From NCBI GenBank assembly GCA_024811115.1, contig JAKOGH010000008.1, positions 1 to 64,000 on the forward strand: 64,000 nt of DNA, written 5' to 3'. The translations under genes were made by a program, and so were the position numbers. Shown here one piece after another: positions 25,360 through 37,142 of the stretch. The stretch's first letter is position 1. Each line of letters opens with the position of its first letter. Source of the DNA: Terana coerulea (Eukaryota; Basidiomycota; Agaricomycetes; Polyporales; Phanerochaetaceae). The notes below the pieces were generated by a model. It was not told the DNA's origin, ran no database searches, and saw nothing but the letters and a program-made list of their open reading frames with translations.

Positions 25360-26936
25360 CTAGTACGGCGGCCGCTTGAAGTCGCTGCTGATCTCGGGGT
25401 CGTCGATGGACTCGTACGGCTTCTGCGGGCTCGTGGTCGACTCCACGTCCTCCGCGACGGCGAACGTCTCCATCTGCACGTGGATACCGTCGGCCATCTT
25501 CGGCACGTGCGGGTACGTCGCCGCGGCGTTCATACTCGAGATCGCGTTCGTGCGGAAGGCCATCGGCCCACCGTTGGAGCGTGAGTGGTTGTTGCCGGTG
25601 GAGCTGCGCGGTCGGAGGGTTATGAGCCGAGGGGTGAATGAGTGTGAGGTTGGTGCTTACAAGACTTCAGGTCCTGAGCTGGACCACCGGTTCAAGCGAC
25701 GGACAGCACGGCATGCGACAATCTATGCAAAGGTGAATGAAATTCGACAGGACGTTAGGAGAAGCGATGAAAAGGACGCACCGTCGAGCAACGGCTGCGG
25801 GCACGTTGAAGATGACGCTCATGATCGAGTTCAGGTCCAAGAGCATGAAGACAGTCGCGAGCAGGTTCGCGAAGAAGGCGATCATGAAGTAGATCAGGCC
25901 GTCCTTGAACAACATGCCCATCAGTTGCGAGCGCTGCCCACGCGGGAAGGCAAGCTTGACGGCGGTGAGCACGAGCACGACGAGGTCGAAGCACATGGAG
26001 TAGATGAATGTCGCCGCGAGCACCGTGTTACTGGTCTTCGTGATAACGCAACCCATGCCAGGCACCCACTCTGCCTTGAGGAGAACACCTACAGTCTACA
26101 TGTTAGGTTAAGTTCTGGGGGAGAGGTGACGAGTACACACCCTGCAAGATCAACGACCAGTGGCCGAGGATGATCAAGACGAGGGGCACGACAATGTAGA
26201 GGTTCTGTGACCATAGGGCCATACTGCACGGTGCCCCATGAGTGAGTTCACATGGTCGTGGGCGGTCTGAGACTTACGTTCGAATAGCAAGGTTGATGCT
26301 GGCAAGGCCGACCGCAGCATCACCAACAAGCTGCAGACACTCATGTCAACTCCACGGCGTACTTCGCACAAGACGTTGCGTACCTGATTAAACGTGTAGA
26401 GTGCCTGGCAGTTAACCTCGCTATCGGAACCGTCACTTGAGCTTCTGCATAAGATAATCATGATGGATCCACGTACGTCGTCACATCGAGGGCAATGAGG
26501 CTGCACCGCAAACGTCAGTTAATTTCCCTGGCCATACACGATCGTAATGACTCACATGCCGATCAGAGCAAAGAAGAGGGCGTATCGACCCAGAAAGTAG
26601 AAGATCTACATGAAACGGGGACGTCAATTGAGGCGGAGCCGAGCATATGTTGGTGACTTGCCAAAGGCCAGTGGAACTTCTTCTTGCCCGAGATGAAAGC
26701 CCAGTCAAAGTCCAACGAGGTGGCGAACTCCCAGCTGTGCAAGACAATTCCATACAGCTCTTCATATCGCTAAGCGAGCAGCGAACTCACAAGTAGAGCC
26801 CGGCCAGGGCGTGCATGAACTTCGCGAAGGCGGCTGCGTGAAGGACAAATTGTGAACAAGGAGCGTGGGCGCAGGTGGGCGCAGGTTACTCACCTCCTTC
26901 GACCGCCAGCTCGGCGTTGGAACTCCAGTCAGGCAT
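25360..26936 (-). CDS. Multi-spanning membrane protein, paralogue B
   Basis: Minus-strand tandem copy of the gene at 22251-23780; ATG at 26936 (MPDWSSNAELAVEGG by reverse reading), stop 25360-25362. The same exon series is visible: WEFATSLDFDWAFISGKKKF, CQALYTFNQ, GDAAVGLASINLAIRT, NLYIVVPLVLIILGHW, WVPGMGCVITKTSNTVLAA, FIYSMCFDLVVLVLTAVKL, LFKDGLIYFMIAFFANLLAT, LNSIMSVIFNVPAAVA. The tail keeps GIHVQMETFAVAED and is longer than in A, with PQKPYESIDDPEISSDFKRPPY split around it. Codons are more GC-rich than in A. Function unknown. Confidence 0.75.
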
Positions 26937-29900
26937 GGCGGCTCAAACAGCGCGGAGGTGGGCGTCGGGGTGGAAGACGGGGCGATGAGCGAGGCGGGTC
27001 GTGAGTCAAGCTACCGGTTCGAGCGAGCGAGCGAACGAAGAGGGATCCGCAGGCTGGGGCTACCGGTCGCCTCGCGCGCATCTTCTCCTTAAGGGCACGC
27101 GAGCGAGCCCTCATCATGCATCACTCCCGGGAGCGTCGCCAAATTGCCTGGCTTCGCCCAGGGGCTTCTTCGCGTTCTGAGGGTTCTCTGATGCGTGGCC
27201 CCGTTGAGTCGCGGCGGCAGGGGTCGCGAGAGGCTGGAGCGCGCGCATTCCCGCTGCAACCTCGGTGTCTTTCGCGGCGGCCTGACGCTTGATTATTAAC
27301 GTCGAACGGGCTGCCGCCGTGCCTATTTTCGTACAGATATCCTGACCCTGTCACTATCAATCAGCTACGCTATATCGCTCGTGCTCAGCTAACTAGTTAC
27401 GGTTTAGCACTCACTATGCTTTTGCGGCCAGTTCGCTTTGCAGTCGTAGCAGTGAGCATTTTCATGCACCTCCGTTGGAAGACACCGGGAAGACAGACGC
27501 GTTTATGGGCGCTCCAGGTAAGCCTCACTTGATCGGAGGCCGTCGAACCGTCGATTGCCGCGTTTGCGTCGTTCCCACGCTCCACATGTCCGCGTCTGCG
27601 GCGTCCAGCCGCTGATGCCGCGTGTAGGCGAACGTAAACGTAAACCCTGGCGTAAAATACCCCAGCGAGAGGGCCTCTGAAGATTGCCTCGTGCTACTGC
27701 AGCACCGCCACGGGGCGTCGGCGGACGGCGGACGGTATATGAGCACGCATACGGGGCAAGAACGCGAGGCAGTCATGTTCCAGGGAATTTCTTCGAGATT
27801 TGCCAATTTTTCCGAGTCGGGAGGAGCACCTGGCATGCGGGCTTTCATGTAACCTGGGAGATGGTGCGTCCATGTTCTCAACAAGATGTGAGTGTCCCAC
27901 ACAGCAGCGCTGACGCTGACCTCCTTGTGCTTTCGCAGGGCTCTGTGCACGACAGGTTGCCGGTCTTTCATCGCCTGGCGGAGTCTCTAACATGTTAAGC
28001 ATGTTGGAGACTGCTCGAGGTGGCGACAGACACTCACGCACACGCTTGAAAACGTGGAGTAGTGTATGGTGACAGAAGATCACTGTCCTGTGGGATATTC
28101 TCGTACGGTCCCTGAAACAACGACCTCGATTCTGTAAGTCTGCATCTATCTTTACGAAATCTCGAGGCTCTGATGCTTTCTGCTCCTGAAACAGAGACAC
28201 TGTAACTGGCTCTCCAAGGCAAAGTCCACGAGCTCACTTGGCTCCGAATAAGCTAAGTACAGCGACTGTCAACGACGATCCGTCACAGCCTGATGAACGA
28301 TGCTGAAGTTCAGGAAAATGCCGCTCGAGCCGCCTTATCAGTTTTACCACCTCGCCTCCGTATGAAGTTTTCTTGGTCCAGACTTGGCTATATCCTCCAC
28401 CTTTGGCCTCGCCGTGGCCCAACATGAATGGTGCCTAGCTCAGTCGCCCGTGTCCCACATCGACTGAGGTACGCGCTCTGCCTCTTGTGTAATTTCAAAC
28501 TGTCGCGTCCAATTTATACCTTATTTGTGCAGATGGTGCCTCCAGCTACAACGTAAGCAAAGCCCCTCACGCGCACCGGTCACTCATAGCTAGGCCTTTG
28601 CGTGGAATATGCAACGGTGTGACGACATCGTTTGCCTTGGACTTGCAGAACTCTCACTATCTCCTCTGATACATGCGTCGTCGCCACCTCTACACCGTTG
28701 ACAGTACGAACTGTCGGCTCGGCGTTCCTCATCATATTTGCGAAGTGGGTGTGTTTCCCAATCCAACGCTTGCTCGCTCCCCCGTGCGCGTCGGTACGCG
28801 ACGTCGTTGATCGACGTCCTGGTGTGGGTTTGGCACAACCCCGACGTGTCGAAACCTTGTCAGACCTACCGGCGGCGGCATCGCGCAGCGTTTTCCATCG
28901 TCAGATCCGGCGCCTGCTTCTGAGTCTCCCTCTATGAAATCCAGTACCGCGGTGACATCGCCACTTCCAGTTAGCCTTCCCCGCTCCAGACTGCGCCTAT
29001 CCTGCATCATGGCGCGGGCGGTCCGCGCGCTTCATTGCGTGATGCCCGCAGCCGCATTTGGCAGCTACGAGGATGGACGGCGGGCAGGCCGCCTTCTCCC
29101 TTCGCACCACGCTTTGCGCCGGGCATGCTACGTTTGCCGCAAGCGCACCCGGCTGGCTTCGCTTTGCGCTCGCCCATCATGTGCATCACATACACAAATT
29201 GGGGGGCAGACCTGGGCAGACCTGCGTGCGCGGAGGCTCAGCGTATTGCCTGCTTGCGATGTTCTCAGGGAGGCAGAGGATCGGACAGGTCGTGCTGCGT
29301 TGCGGAAGCTCGCCAGAGCCGTGCCCGTTCTGGACGCGCGTCAGTGCCTGCGCCGAGCTGCTCGCGGTCAGGTCGGGAATGGCCGAACGACGACGCCGCG
29401 GTCGGGTTCCCACCGCCAGCACCAACCCAGCACTGACGCGGAGACGGCGAATAGACGACGATCGTGGAGCTCAGGGCGGGGGTGGGTGGCCTTGGTGGTG
29501 GCAGATTGCCGGCGGGGATGCCGTGAACCATCCCCGACCAAGCATACCGCGCGATCGAACCATGGCACCCCGCAGATCCTGGCCGTGCGTCCCCGCAATT
29601 GCCTGCTTCCTGCTATATACAGCAGCAGCACGGAAATGCGGCCCTATGTCCGCGCACGACGATGACGAGCGCACCTTCGCTGTGTTGCACAAGGTATTGA
29701 ATGGCGTTCTCGAAGGAGGAGGCTTCGTCGGACGTGGGCGAGGCCGCTGACGCGAAGTGCAGCTCGATAGAAGAGGCGGGAGGGATAAGGTTGGGGGTGT
29801 ACACCCGGAAACGGACATGGGCCCGGAATGAAGCAATCACGCCGCCCAAATGAGCTGCAGACGCCAAGGTTCTCCGCCTTCCAGAAAACCAAGGTTGTGT

Positions 29901-30073
29901 GGCGAAGGGAAGTGTGAAGGTCGGACGCTTTCAGCGTACTGTACCCCCGGTGTTATATACGCTGCTTTCACTCGCACCCCCACCACCGCCCCCAACCCCG
30001 CTTGGTCGCTCGTCGTGCAACGCGACGCTCACACATCCCGCTCTTTACTATTTAACCCCGCGTCGGTAACATC
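26937..30073. other. Intergenic, 3.1 kb, between membrane paralogues B and C
   Basis: Left part is the promoter of B (similar to that of A). 27525-27971 holds an unassigned minus ORF. 28900-29760 is GC-rich and open in several frames at once on both strands, which is the signature of base composition rather than coding. The last 130 bases before C are C-rich with a TATTTAA at about 30050. Confidence 0.5.
27525..27971 (-). CDS. Unassigned small ORF in duplicated flank
   Basis: 148-codon minus-strand ORF containing WTHHLPGYMKARMPGAPPDS, a CPVC pair and YFTPGFTFTFAY. No family recognised. A rearranged, broken relative is at 24180-24600. It may be the 5' part of a spliced gene or only conserved non-coding DNA from the segmental duplication. 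Confidence 0.25.
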   Translation of the reverse strand: MKDRQPVVHRALRKHKEVSVSAAVWDTHILLRTWTHHLPGYMKARMPGAPPDSEKLANLEEIPWNMTASRSCPVCVLIYRPPSADAPWRCCSSTRQSSEALSLGYFTPGFTFTFAYTRHQRLDAADADMWSVGTTQTRQSTVRRPPIK

Positions 30074-31806
30074 ATGGTCAACTGGCAGTCTCCAGCAGAA
30101 ATCGCCAAAGACAGCGGTGAGTGGACTTAGTTGGACAGCGGATTTCGAGTCTGATCGCAGGATCATTTGTAGAGGCGTTCTCTCGCCTTATGCACGCACT
30201 CCTTGGACTATATATGTGTGTTGCGTCTTGAAGACGTTCAGAAACGCGCATCTGACAGGCTGCCTTAGATGGGAGTTCGCTACATCACTCAGCTTCGACT
30301 GGGACTTTTTAATGGGCAAGAAAACGTTCCGATGGCCCATGGTAAGTATCATATCCCTTTGCGTAATTTATCATCCTAAGCTCTTTTCTGTCCCACCAGA
30401 TATTCTACTTCGCGAACCGCTACTTCCTGTTGTTCGCGTTGGTCGGCATGTGAGCCCGCATTTACCTTGCTAGGTCCCACAATTTGACTAACGGTGTTCG
30501 TAACAGTGCCATTGCGCTGAACGTCACGGAGTAAGTCAAACCCAACATTCTCGCGAGCTGTGCCTCATTGTAAATTCAGAGAGGTCAACTGCCAAGCGCT
30601 GTATACATATAACCAGGTAAATATTCTATGATTCCCCTACTTTCCTCCGGCTTGCTGAACGAGCTTCCAAGGTGTTCGGTAACGCCGCGATTGGCCTCGC
30701 GAGCATCAACCTCTCACTACGAACGTGAGTAGTTCAGACAGTCAAGCGCCGTCAACTACTCACATGGGTCATTTCTCAGCATCGCCGTCTGGTCGCAATC
30801 AAAAGTACTGATTGTTGGCTTGGTCCTTGTCATCATGGGTCACTGGTCACTTCTGTTGCATGGTGAGTTGGACGCATATATGCGCTTAACTCATCGAGGC
30901 AGTCGGTGATCTGTTACTTCCAGGCATTCTGTTGAAGGCAGAATGGATACCGGGCGTGGGATGCGCTATCACGAACACGGACAACACCATGCTCGCGGCG
31001 ACATTCATCTACTCGATGTGCTTCGACCTCACTGTCCTCGTGTTGACTGCCGTCAAGCTGGCGTTACCCACTAAGCGTTCTGACCGATCAAAGCTGGTGA
31101 ACCTCATCTTCGGCGACGGGTTGATTTTTCTTTTTCATCGCATTCCTCGCGAACTTGATTGCGACTGTGAGTCCAGCTACGCCGATCTGAAGCCTGGAAA
31201 TGCTAATTCTGCCACAGGTGTTCATGTTGATGAACCTCAACGCGGTCATGTCGATTATCGCCAACGTGCCCGCTGCCATTGCGTCTACGGTACGTCGCGT
31301 TTAAATTGGGTATCACATTGATCATGCTTGCTGACTGTATGCGTCAGATTGTCGCCTGCCGGGCCGTCCGCCGCCTCACAAACTACACCTCTCAAGGACC
31401 GGAGGTTTTCAAGTGCGTGTTCCCATAATATTCCCGTTCATGCCCGAGGCTGATGATATTACTTGTGCCATGCAGCACGACCAACGTCTCGTCTTTGGCG
31501 TTCGGACGCACTCGGCGCAGTCGCATCGGGCCCGGCGTCTCGTACAACGAGAAGAAGCTTGACGGCGTCCATGTCCAGGTGCGCTTTCCCCACGGGATGT
31601 CGTGAGCGAGTGACGCTGAGCAAAATCTGATACAGATGGAGACGTTTGCGTCCGTCGCGGACGAGCTGCCGATCGACAAGGCGTTTGGGGCGTACGAGCA
31701 CGGCTCGAGCAAGACGCTGAACGACGATGCCCTCGACGTCGAGGCCCAGGAGAGCAACCCCGACTTCTTCAAGCGGTCGAACGAGGAGTACTACACCGCG
31801 GCGTAG
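30074..31806 (+). CDS. Multi-spanning membrane protein, paralogue C
   Basis: Plus-strand, inverted relative of A and B. ATG 30074 (MVNWQSPAEIAKDSG), about ten exons, stop 31804-31806. Visible: WEFATSLSFDWDFLMGKKTF, NRYFLLFALVGM, ALNVTE, VNCQALYTYNQ, FGNAAIGLASINLSLRT, LIVGLVLVIMGHWSLLL, WIPGVGCAITNTDNTMLAAT, FIYSMCFDLTVLVLTAVKL, GDGLIFFFIAFLANLIAT, NLNAVMSIIANVPAAIAST, IVACRAVRRLTNYTSQGPEV, then a long tail with GVHVQMETFASVADE and SNEEYYTAA. One extra T in TTTTT 31125-31129 breaks the frame in a helix that is intact in A and B. The tail is longer and more acidic than in A or B. Confidence 0.75.
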
Positions 31807-32769
31807 CCCCGCATCCTCGCGGGTCCCACCCGCCTACACAATCGTTTGGAAACCTTGACACGATACGTTCTTGCGCCCTCCTCAGGCTGTGTTATCGCTC
31901 GCCCCCGTTCCTCGCTTTCGTTCGCTTTCTGAATCGCACTCGTCCTGGTCCGTCTGTCATCCCGCCTTCATATCCGTTGTGAAAACCCACCTCCACGCTG
32001 CTGCGCCACTTGTCAGTTCGCACCATCATTTCTCGTTTATCTCGTGGTATTGCCGCTGTTTACTCCGCTATCCTGTCTGTCGTTTCGTTTATCACCTGAG
32101 GGGGTGTCTTTGTTCTTTACGCGCTCTGAATGGCAGTCGTTGTAGACATCTCTGTTGTCGCTCTCTCGTCTTGTCTTGAAAATGTGGAATGTACTTATAG
32201 GTTCCTTAGACGGAATGGACAAGGCTGTTCCTGAGTGAATCTAGGGGTGGCTCACGGCGCGCTTGAACGTGTGGGATTCAGGGTTTTCGTAGACACTACA
32301 ACTGTTGGCTTCCTTTACAATGAGTAACCGAGGTGCTACTTGCGCCGTGCGGCTCTAAGGTTGGGTGGCCCATGTGGCGTGCTGAGGATAGAGTTCAAAA
32401 GCTCCGGTCAGCTTGGAGATGCTGCTGTCAATCAAGCTCAGGCATTTTTCAGATGGAAACGTTGTGCTTTGGCGGATGTCAGGTGAAGGTGGGATAGAAA
32501 TGAGGATGTGCGCATAGATAGGGTACTTCTGTGTTTGGAAATCCCGATGGACTTGGGAGAAGGGGTGCATGCTAGTTGTTTATTGAACTGCTGGAGATTA
32601 GGCCCCAATATTCAAAATCAGCTTCCTCAAACCTGGACGCGCAAATCTTAGACTTGAGGGAACGGGCAGCGTGCATCGGTATACACGTATGGAGCCTTGA
32701 AATATGTGCCAGCAGATCTCATGGAAATGCTCGGTGCCACTGTCAACCAAGGCTCTTCCCCACCATTCA
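31807..32769. other. Intergenic, no gene recognised
   Basis: 3' flank of paralogue C and 3' side of the F-box-like gene; pyrimidine-rich from about 31860 to 32170. No protein family was read. Confidence 0.45.
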
Positions 32770-33730
32770 CGATGTCGCGCCAGTCTTCGTAGCCGCGCTC
32801 AACACTACACTTCCAGCGCGTGATCAGAGGTAACCCGTACACACCTCCTCTGAGTCCTCTCTGGATCCCCAGTGCAAGCGTCGCAGACCCTGGGCGACTC
32901 GCTTCAACCCTGCCAGCATCGTACGTGCAGCGTCGGCGCCCACGTCAAACACTCGGGATCATCCAGATTCCACCACAGGAAACTGCATAACGCTTTGGCT
33001 GGACGCGTACGGCTTGAATATGCGGTAATTTGGCCATGTGAACCCTTGTGTTGGGCCAAGCAGGCGTTGGAGGTTCTGGTCAAGAACGGAGGACTATCCC
33101 GGTAAGCCAGGATTAAGAACTTCGAAGGAGAGCGGGACTGACCAGCATGCTGAGGAAGCCTTAGCAGCGCCTTCAGGTGATATTTAGTCACTCGTCGTTG
33201 GCTATACCAGAAATACGCAGGTGTGAGGGACGGTGAGGTGTATCCCAGAGCGCCCCAGAAGGCCCAGTCGTCCGCGGCCTAGTGCAGTCTCAGAGCAACG
33301 TTGAGGCGGCGCAAAGCGGGACATACGGGCGGCGACGATGAGTTTCTCGGGAACGTCGGGCAGTCGCTGATGTCGAGTGTGTGCAGCACCGGGGAGCTGA
33401 AGGTAGCGTCGGTGCCTATGGCGAATCCGGACAGCCCATCGACAGTGAGCGTCCGTAGACTTGGGGCCGAGCGCATGAGCATCGCGGGCGCAATCCTGGT
33501 TTCTTCGTCTGACGCGCCGATGGACAAATGCTGGACGTTCATACTGGGTGGCGACCTATGCAGGAGATTTGAAAACGAAGGGATGGCGTCGGTGCTGTGA
33601 AAGAGATTGTACGATACCGAGCCGGCAGCGTGGCGTTGTGGATGTAGTGAGATACAAGCGAGAGTGCGCCGCCTGTGGGCTCGCCATCCGTGCAGACCTC
33701 GAGCAGTAGCTCGACAAGACAGCGGTCCAT
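32770..33730 (-). CDS. F-box/LRR-like protein (boundaries approximate)
   Basis: Minus strand; start taken as ATG 33730 because MDRCLVELLLEVCTDGEPTG followed by GALSLVSHYIHNATLPARYR matches the F-box-like opening common in Agaricomycetes. Leucine-rich segments follow (MNVQHLSIGAS, LRTLTVDGL, PVLHTLDISDCPTF, LRRLNVALRL), then DWAFWGALGYTSPSLT and YHLKALLRLPQHAG. Members usually act as SCF substrate adaptors or have no known role. The frame breaks at AAA 33600-33602 between RYRTISF and HSTDAIPSFSNLLHR; one more base joins them. The 3' end is uncertain: an EDWRDIVNGGEEPW-like ending occurs near 32750-32790. Could be a decaying family member. Confidence 0.6.
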
Positions 33731-34363
33731 ATAGTTAACTGTGTCTACAGGTGGTGAGTATTTGAGAGAGACTTTGCATACCTTGTCCCCGAGGCACATG
33801 GCGTCCTTTGTGTATATATTCCAACAGGGTAGTGGCCAAAATCGTGGTCAATCATATTAATGCTATAGTAGTTAGGACCTGCATGAGATTCAGCGGTCGC
33901 CCGGATTAGATATATGCAAAAAACGCACAAATTGGTCATATTTTTCCAGCACCATTGTACAGTACGGTTCCCGAAAGCCTGTAAGTACATGAGTCAGAGA
34001 TCCAAGTTGGCGTGAAGAGTCAGAGTCAGACGGCTGGTGGGAGGACGGGACAGGCTTGGTTCCCACGCTTCTGATTCGGGAACGCGTGACTCGCGCGGCG
34101 GCGTTATTTGGCTTTTATTTGGCTGCCACACCTGTCTGGCCTCTCACGCGTCCCGAACAGGTTGTATCTGCTCCTACACCTATAAAACCCGCCTGCCGCC
34201 TCTGCCTCTCCTCGTCGTCCGCATACAATCCAAATTTGCTGGACTTTGTGCATGGCAGGCTCATTCAGCGGACACCTCGTTGATTCCTACCTATCCTCTC
34301 ACCAATACGCTCGAGGTCCTTTTGGTCAGAACATACAACCCTCTATCGCCGACCTGCGGCCCT
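33731..34363. promoter_or_regulatory. RAD52 upstream region with two MCB boxes and a TATA box
   Basis: ACGCGT occurs at 34082-34087 and 34146-34151, and TATAAAA at 34181-34187, about 180 bp before the RAD52 ATG. The arrangement (two MCB-like boxes then TATA) resembles yeast G1/S promoters. The left part is the 5' flank of the F-box-like gene. Confidence 0.5.
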
Positions 34364-36323
34364 ATGGCCTACGCCCCTCAAGTGCACGGCACATTCAACA
34401 ACATGCAACCGTCTATGTCTACTGTTGACCCTATCCACATGGATCTATCTGAAGAGACCGCAAGCAGAATCGCCACACTGCAGGCCAAGCTCAACAAGAA
34501 GCTGGGCCCAGAGTACATCTCCCAGCGACCGGGCCCCGGTGGGGGCATGAAGCTGACGTATGCTGAAGGCTGGAAGATTATAAACCTCGCCAATGAGGTG
34601 TTTGGCTTCAATGGCTGGAGCTCGAGTGTCGTCAACTTGACCACGGACTTCATCGACTTCAGTGAAGAGAGTCGGAGGTATACCGTCGGTGTGACCGCTG
34701 TTGTGAGAGTGACATTGAGAGATGGTGTCTTTCATGAAGATGTTGGATACGGAATGTTGGAGAACTCGAAGAGCAAGGGTGCCGCATTGGACAAGGTACG
34801 TTGCTGAACCGCCTAACGCCACTGAATGTGGTTCGAGGCTACGGATGTAACCAACTCACCCAACGTCTTATCTTCTTAGTGTAAGAAAGAAGCTGTTACA
34901 GATGCTGTGAAACGTTCCTTGAGGAACTTTGGAAATCTACTGGGCAACTGTCTGTACGACAAGAACTATACCCAAGAAGTGACCAAGATTAAGGTCCCGC
35001 CGGTGCGTCATCCTCAGATTTTGAAGACTATATGCGCTGAAATTGAGCACTTCAGCCAAAATTTGACCGGAGTGAACTACATAGACGTCCAGAATTCGAT
35101 GAGAACAGAAGCAATAGCGGACCCAACACCGCATCGACATCAACCTCCGTACCTAGTACCACAAAACCGATGCATCCTATAGGGCAGAGCTCAAATGCAC
35201 CATCCTCTCATAACGCAACATCTTCTGTGCCTCAACGCACCGGCGTCGCCGCCAGTTCAGCTGTCACAACAAACGGTACAAGCAAAGCCAATTCGCACAT
35301 GAGCGTGGCAGAGAGCTCAGCTCCTGCCCAACCTAAGACCGCGACGGTTTCTTCGACAGCTGGCCCTCAGAAGACTGCCCCTGCGTATCAACATCCGCAA
35401 CAACATCGACCGTCTGTTTCGACTTCTGGCGATGTCGGCCGACAATCTGAGATGAAGCCGCCTCCACAACCAGCACCTCTTGCAGAAAGGCGAGTGAGCT
35501 TCGCCGCCCAACCACCACTCAACGCTGCGGGCTCCCGCTACCGTACCTCTACGCATCTCTCCGCCTGTGGCTGCAACCGGGTCAGCAGATTCGTTTGAAG
35601 ACGAATACGGGCTGAACTCTGAGGACGATGCCTTTCTTGCAACAGTCGACCTGGGGGAGGAACTCGGACGCCCGATAGACTACGACGAAAGGCGTACAGG
35701 AGGAGGACTTCTCTTCGATCGACGCCTCGCTCGAGAATATGCTGGTGGACGCAGACGCGAGTGTTCTCGGTGGCGGGGGATATCAGCATAGGAAGGTACA
35801 GTTTAGACCGGAGCAAGTTGCGAACGGCCAGCCTCCAGAAGAGTCGAAACCAAATCCGCCATACAGTGACCAGCAAGCTGCAATGGCAACCACGGCGAGT
35901 CGGCGGCCTTTACCGGGGAACATGCCACCCGCAAAGCCCCTGCCGAACCACAGCTCTGCGCCGCGGTCGACGCCTTCGTCGGGCGGGTTCCATTTTCCTC
36001 CTGGAGTTGTAAGTGCTTGACACACTCATAGTAATAACCGTGACTCATGACTTCACAGAACCTCAGATCTAGCGGACCCCAAGGTAGCTTGGGAATCGGT
36101 ATAAAACGACCGGCGGACGCGATGCGGTAAGTAGTCGGGTACGATGCCGCAAGCTTTGAGCTTACCATCGCTGCTTTGCAGAGACAACTCAGGCAGAAGG
36201 CCTGCCCAAGGGATGGGACTGTCTCATCAGTCCGGTGCCGTGGCTCCCTCTTCCGGGAGGAGAGAACCTTTGGCATCGTTATCTACGAGCGACGGCGGCG
36301 ACCCGAAAAGACTCAAACGATAA
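34364..36323 (+). CDS. RAD52: RAD52 recombination mediator/annealing protein
   Basis: Loads Rad51 and anneals strands in homologous recombination. ATG 34364 (MAYAPQVHG). The conserved N-terminal annealing domain covers exon 1 and exon 2: [60 protein letters not shown], then [30 protein letters not shown]. Introns 34796-34879, 35003-35055, 36009-36058 and one near 36127-36180. Exon 3 opens with [20 protein letters not shown], the usual domain end. The C-terminal half is Ser/Thr/Pro-rich, with an acidic segment ([20 protein letters not shown]) and a basic end GGDPKRLKR, stop 36321-36323. Two one-base overcalls break the tail: GGG 35529-35531 and AAA 35688-35690. Confidence 0.95.
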
Positions 36324-37142
36324 GTTGGCACTGGTCAAGCACCCCCTCTTCTCTTGTGATATTTCCCTTCTCCCCGCCTTGTGCCATCATGCCTCATCGT
36401 CTGTAATATTACTTGCATTAGCTTCAGGATACCCTTCCACACTATATCACTTGCTCTTGCCACTCGTCTTCCTTACTGCCGGATGGATTCGGCCCGCACA
36501 AACACTGTAACCTATTCCGCACAATGCCATTGTATCGTTATGTCATCTGTAGGCTGCAGTTACTACCTGCAGTGTTGCACCGAACAACACCTGCACGAAT
36601 GCTTTTCGCCGGTTGCGTGCGAATCTGGGCTATATGGGGTTAGGGCAGCCGCCCATGCGTCGGGCGTCGGGAATACCAAAAGGGGATGAGGGACAGCATC
36701 GGGAATCCCGGAAACTGGCTCTGGTAAACAATGCGGCAATAGCGCCGGCGGAAGCATTTTGATTCTCTCCGACTTCCTCTTTCTCTTCCTCTCATCCGCC
36801 TGCCTCCGTCTGCTTCGGCCGACGTTTCAGACATTATTGTGCATTGTTTCTTGCATCTTGTTACTAAGAGTTGCTTGACTGACCAAGACCACAGATATGC
36901 ACAGGCCAGCAATGACCGGCTGAGAAATATGTTCAGAGGACGGAGCCATGGGGATAACGATGTCTCCCCGGATTCATAATGGTTTCTCGTTCAGCACCGC
37001 CGCGTGAAGTATTCCTGCTACTTCAGATAACCGACCCCCGAGATCGACTTTTTTAAACAAACTGCTTACGAGAGATCTCGGTATAAAGAGTCTCAGTGCG
37101 CCGAGCAGGAGGAGCATATCCCTACACCCCCATCCTCCAGCC
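36324..37142. promoter_or_regulatory. Intergenic with TATA box for the Old Yellow Enzyme gene
   Basis: No gene recognised. TATAAAG at 37082-37088 lies 55 bp before the downstream start codon. Confidence 0.45.

Noticed and set aside
28934..29665. 243-codon plus-strand ORF
   Set aside because: Arg/Ala/Ser-rich without domain; equally long ORFs overlap in other frames, so composition explains it.
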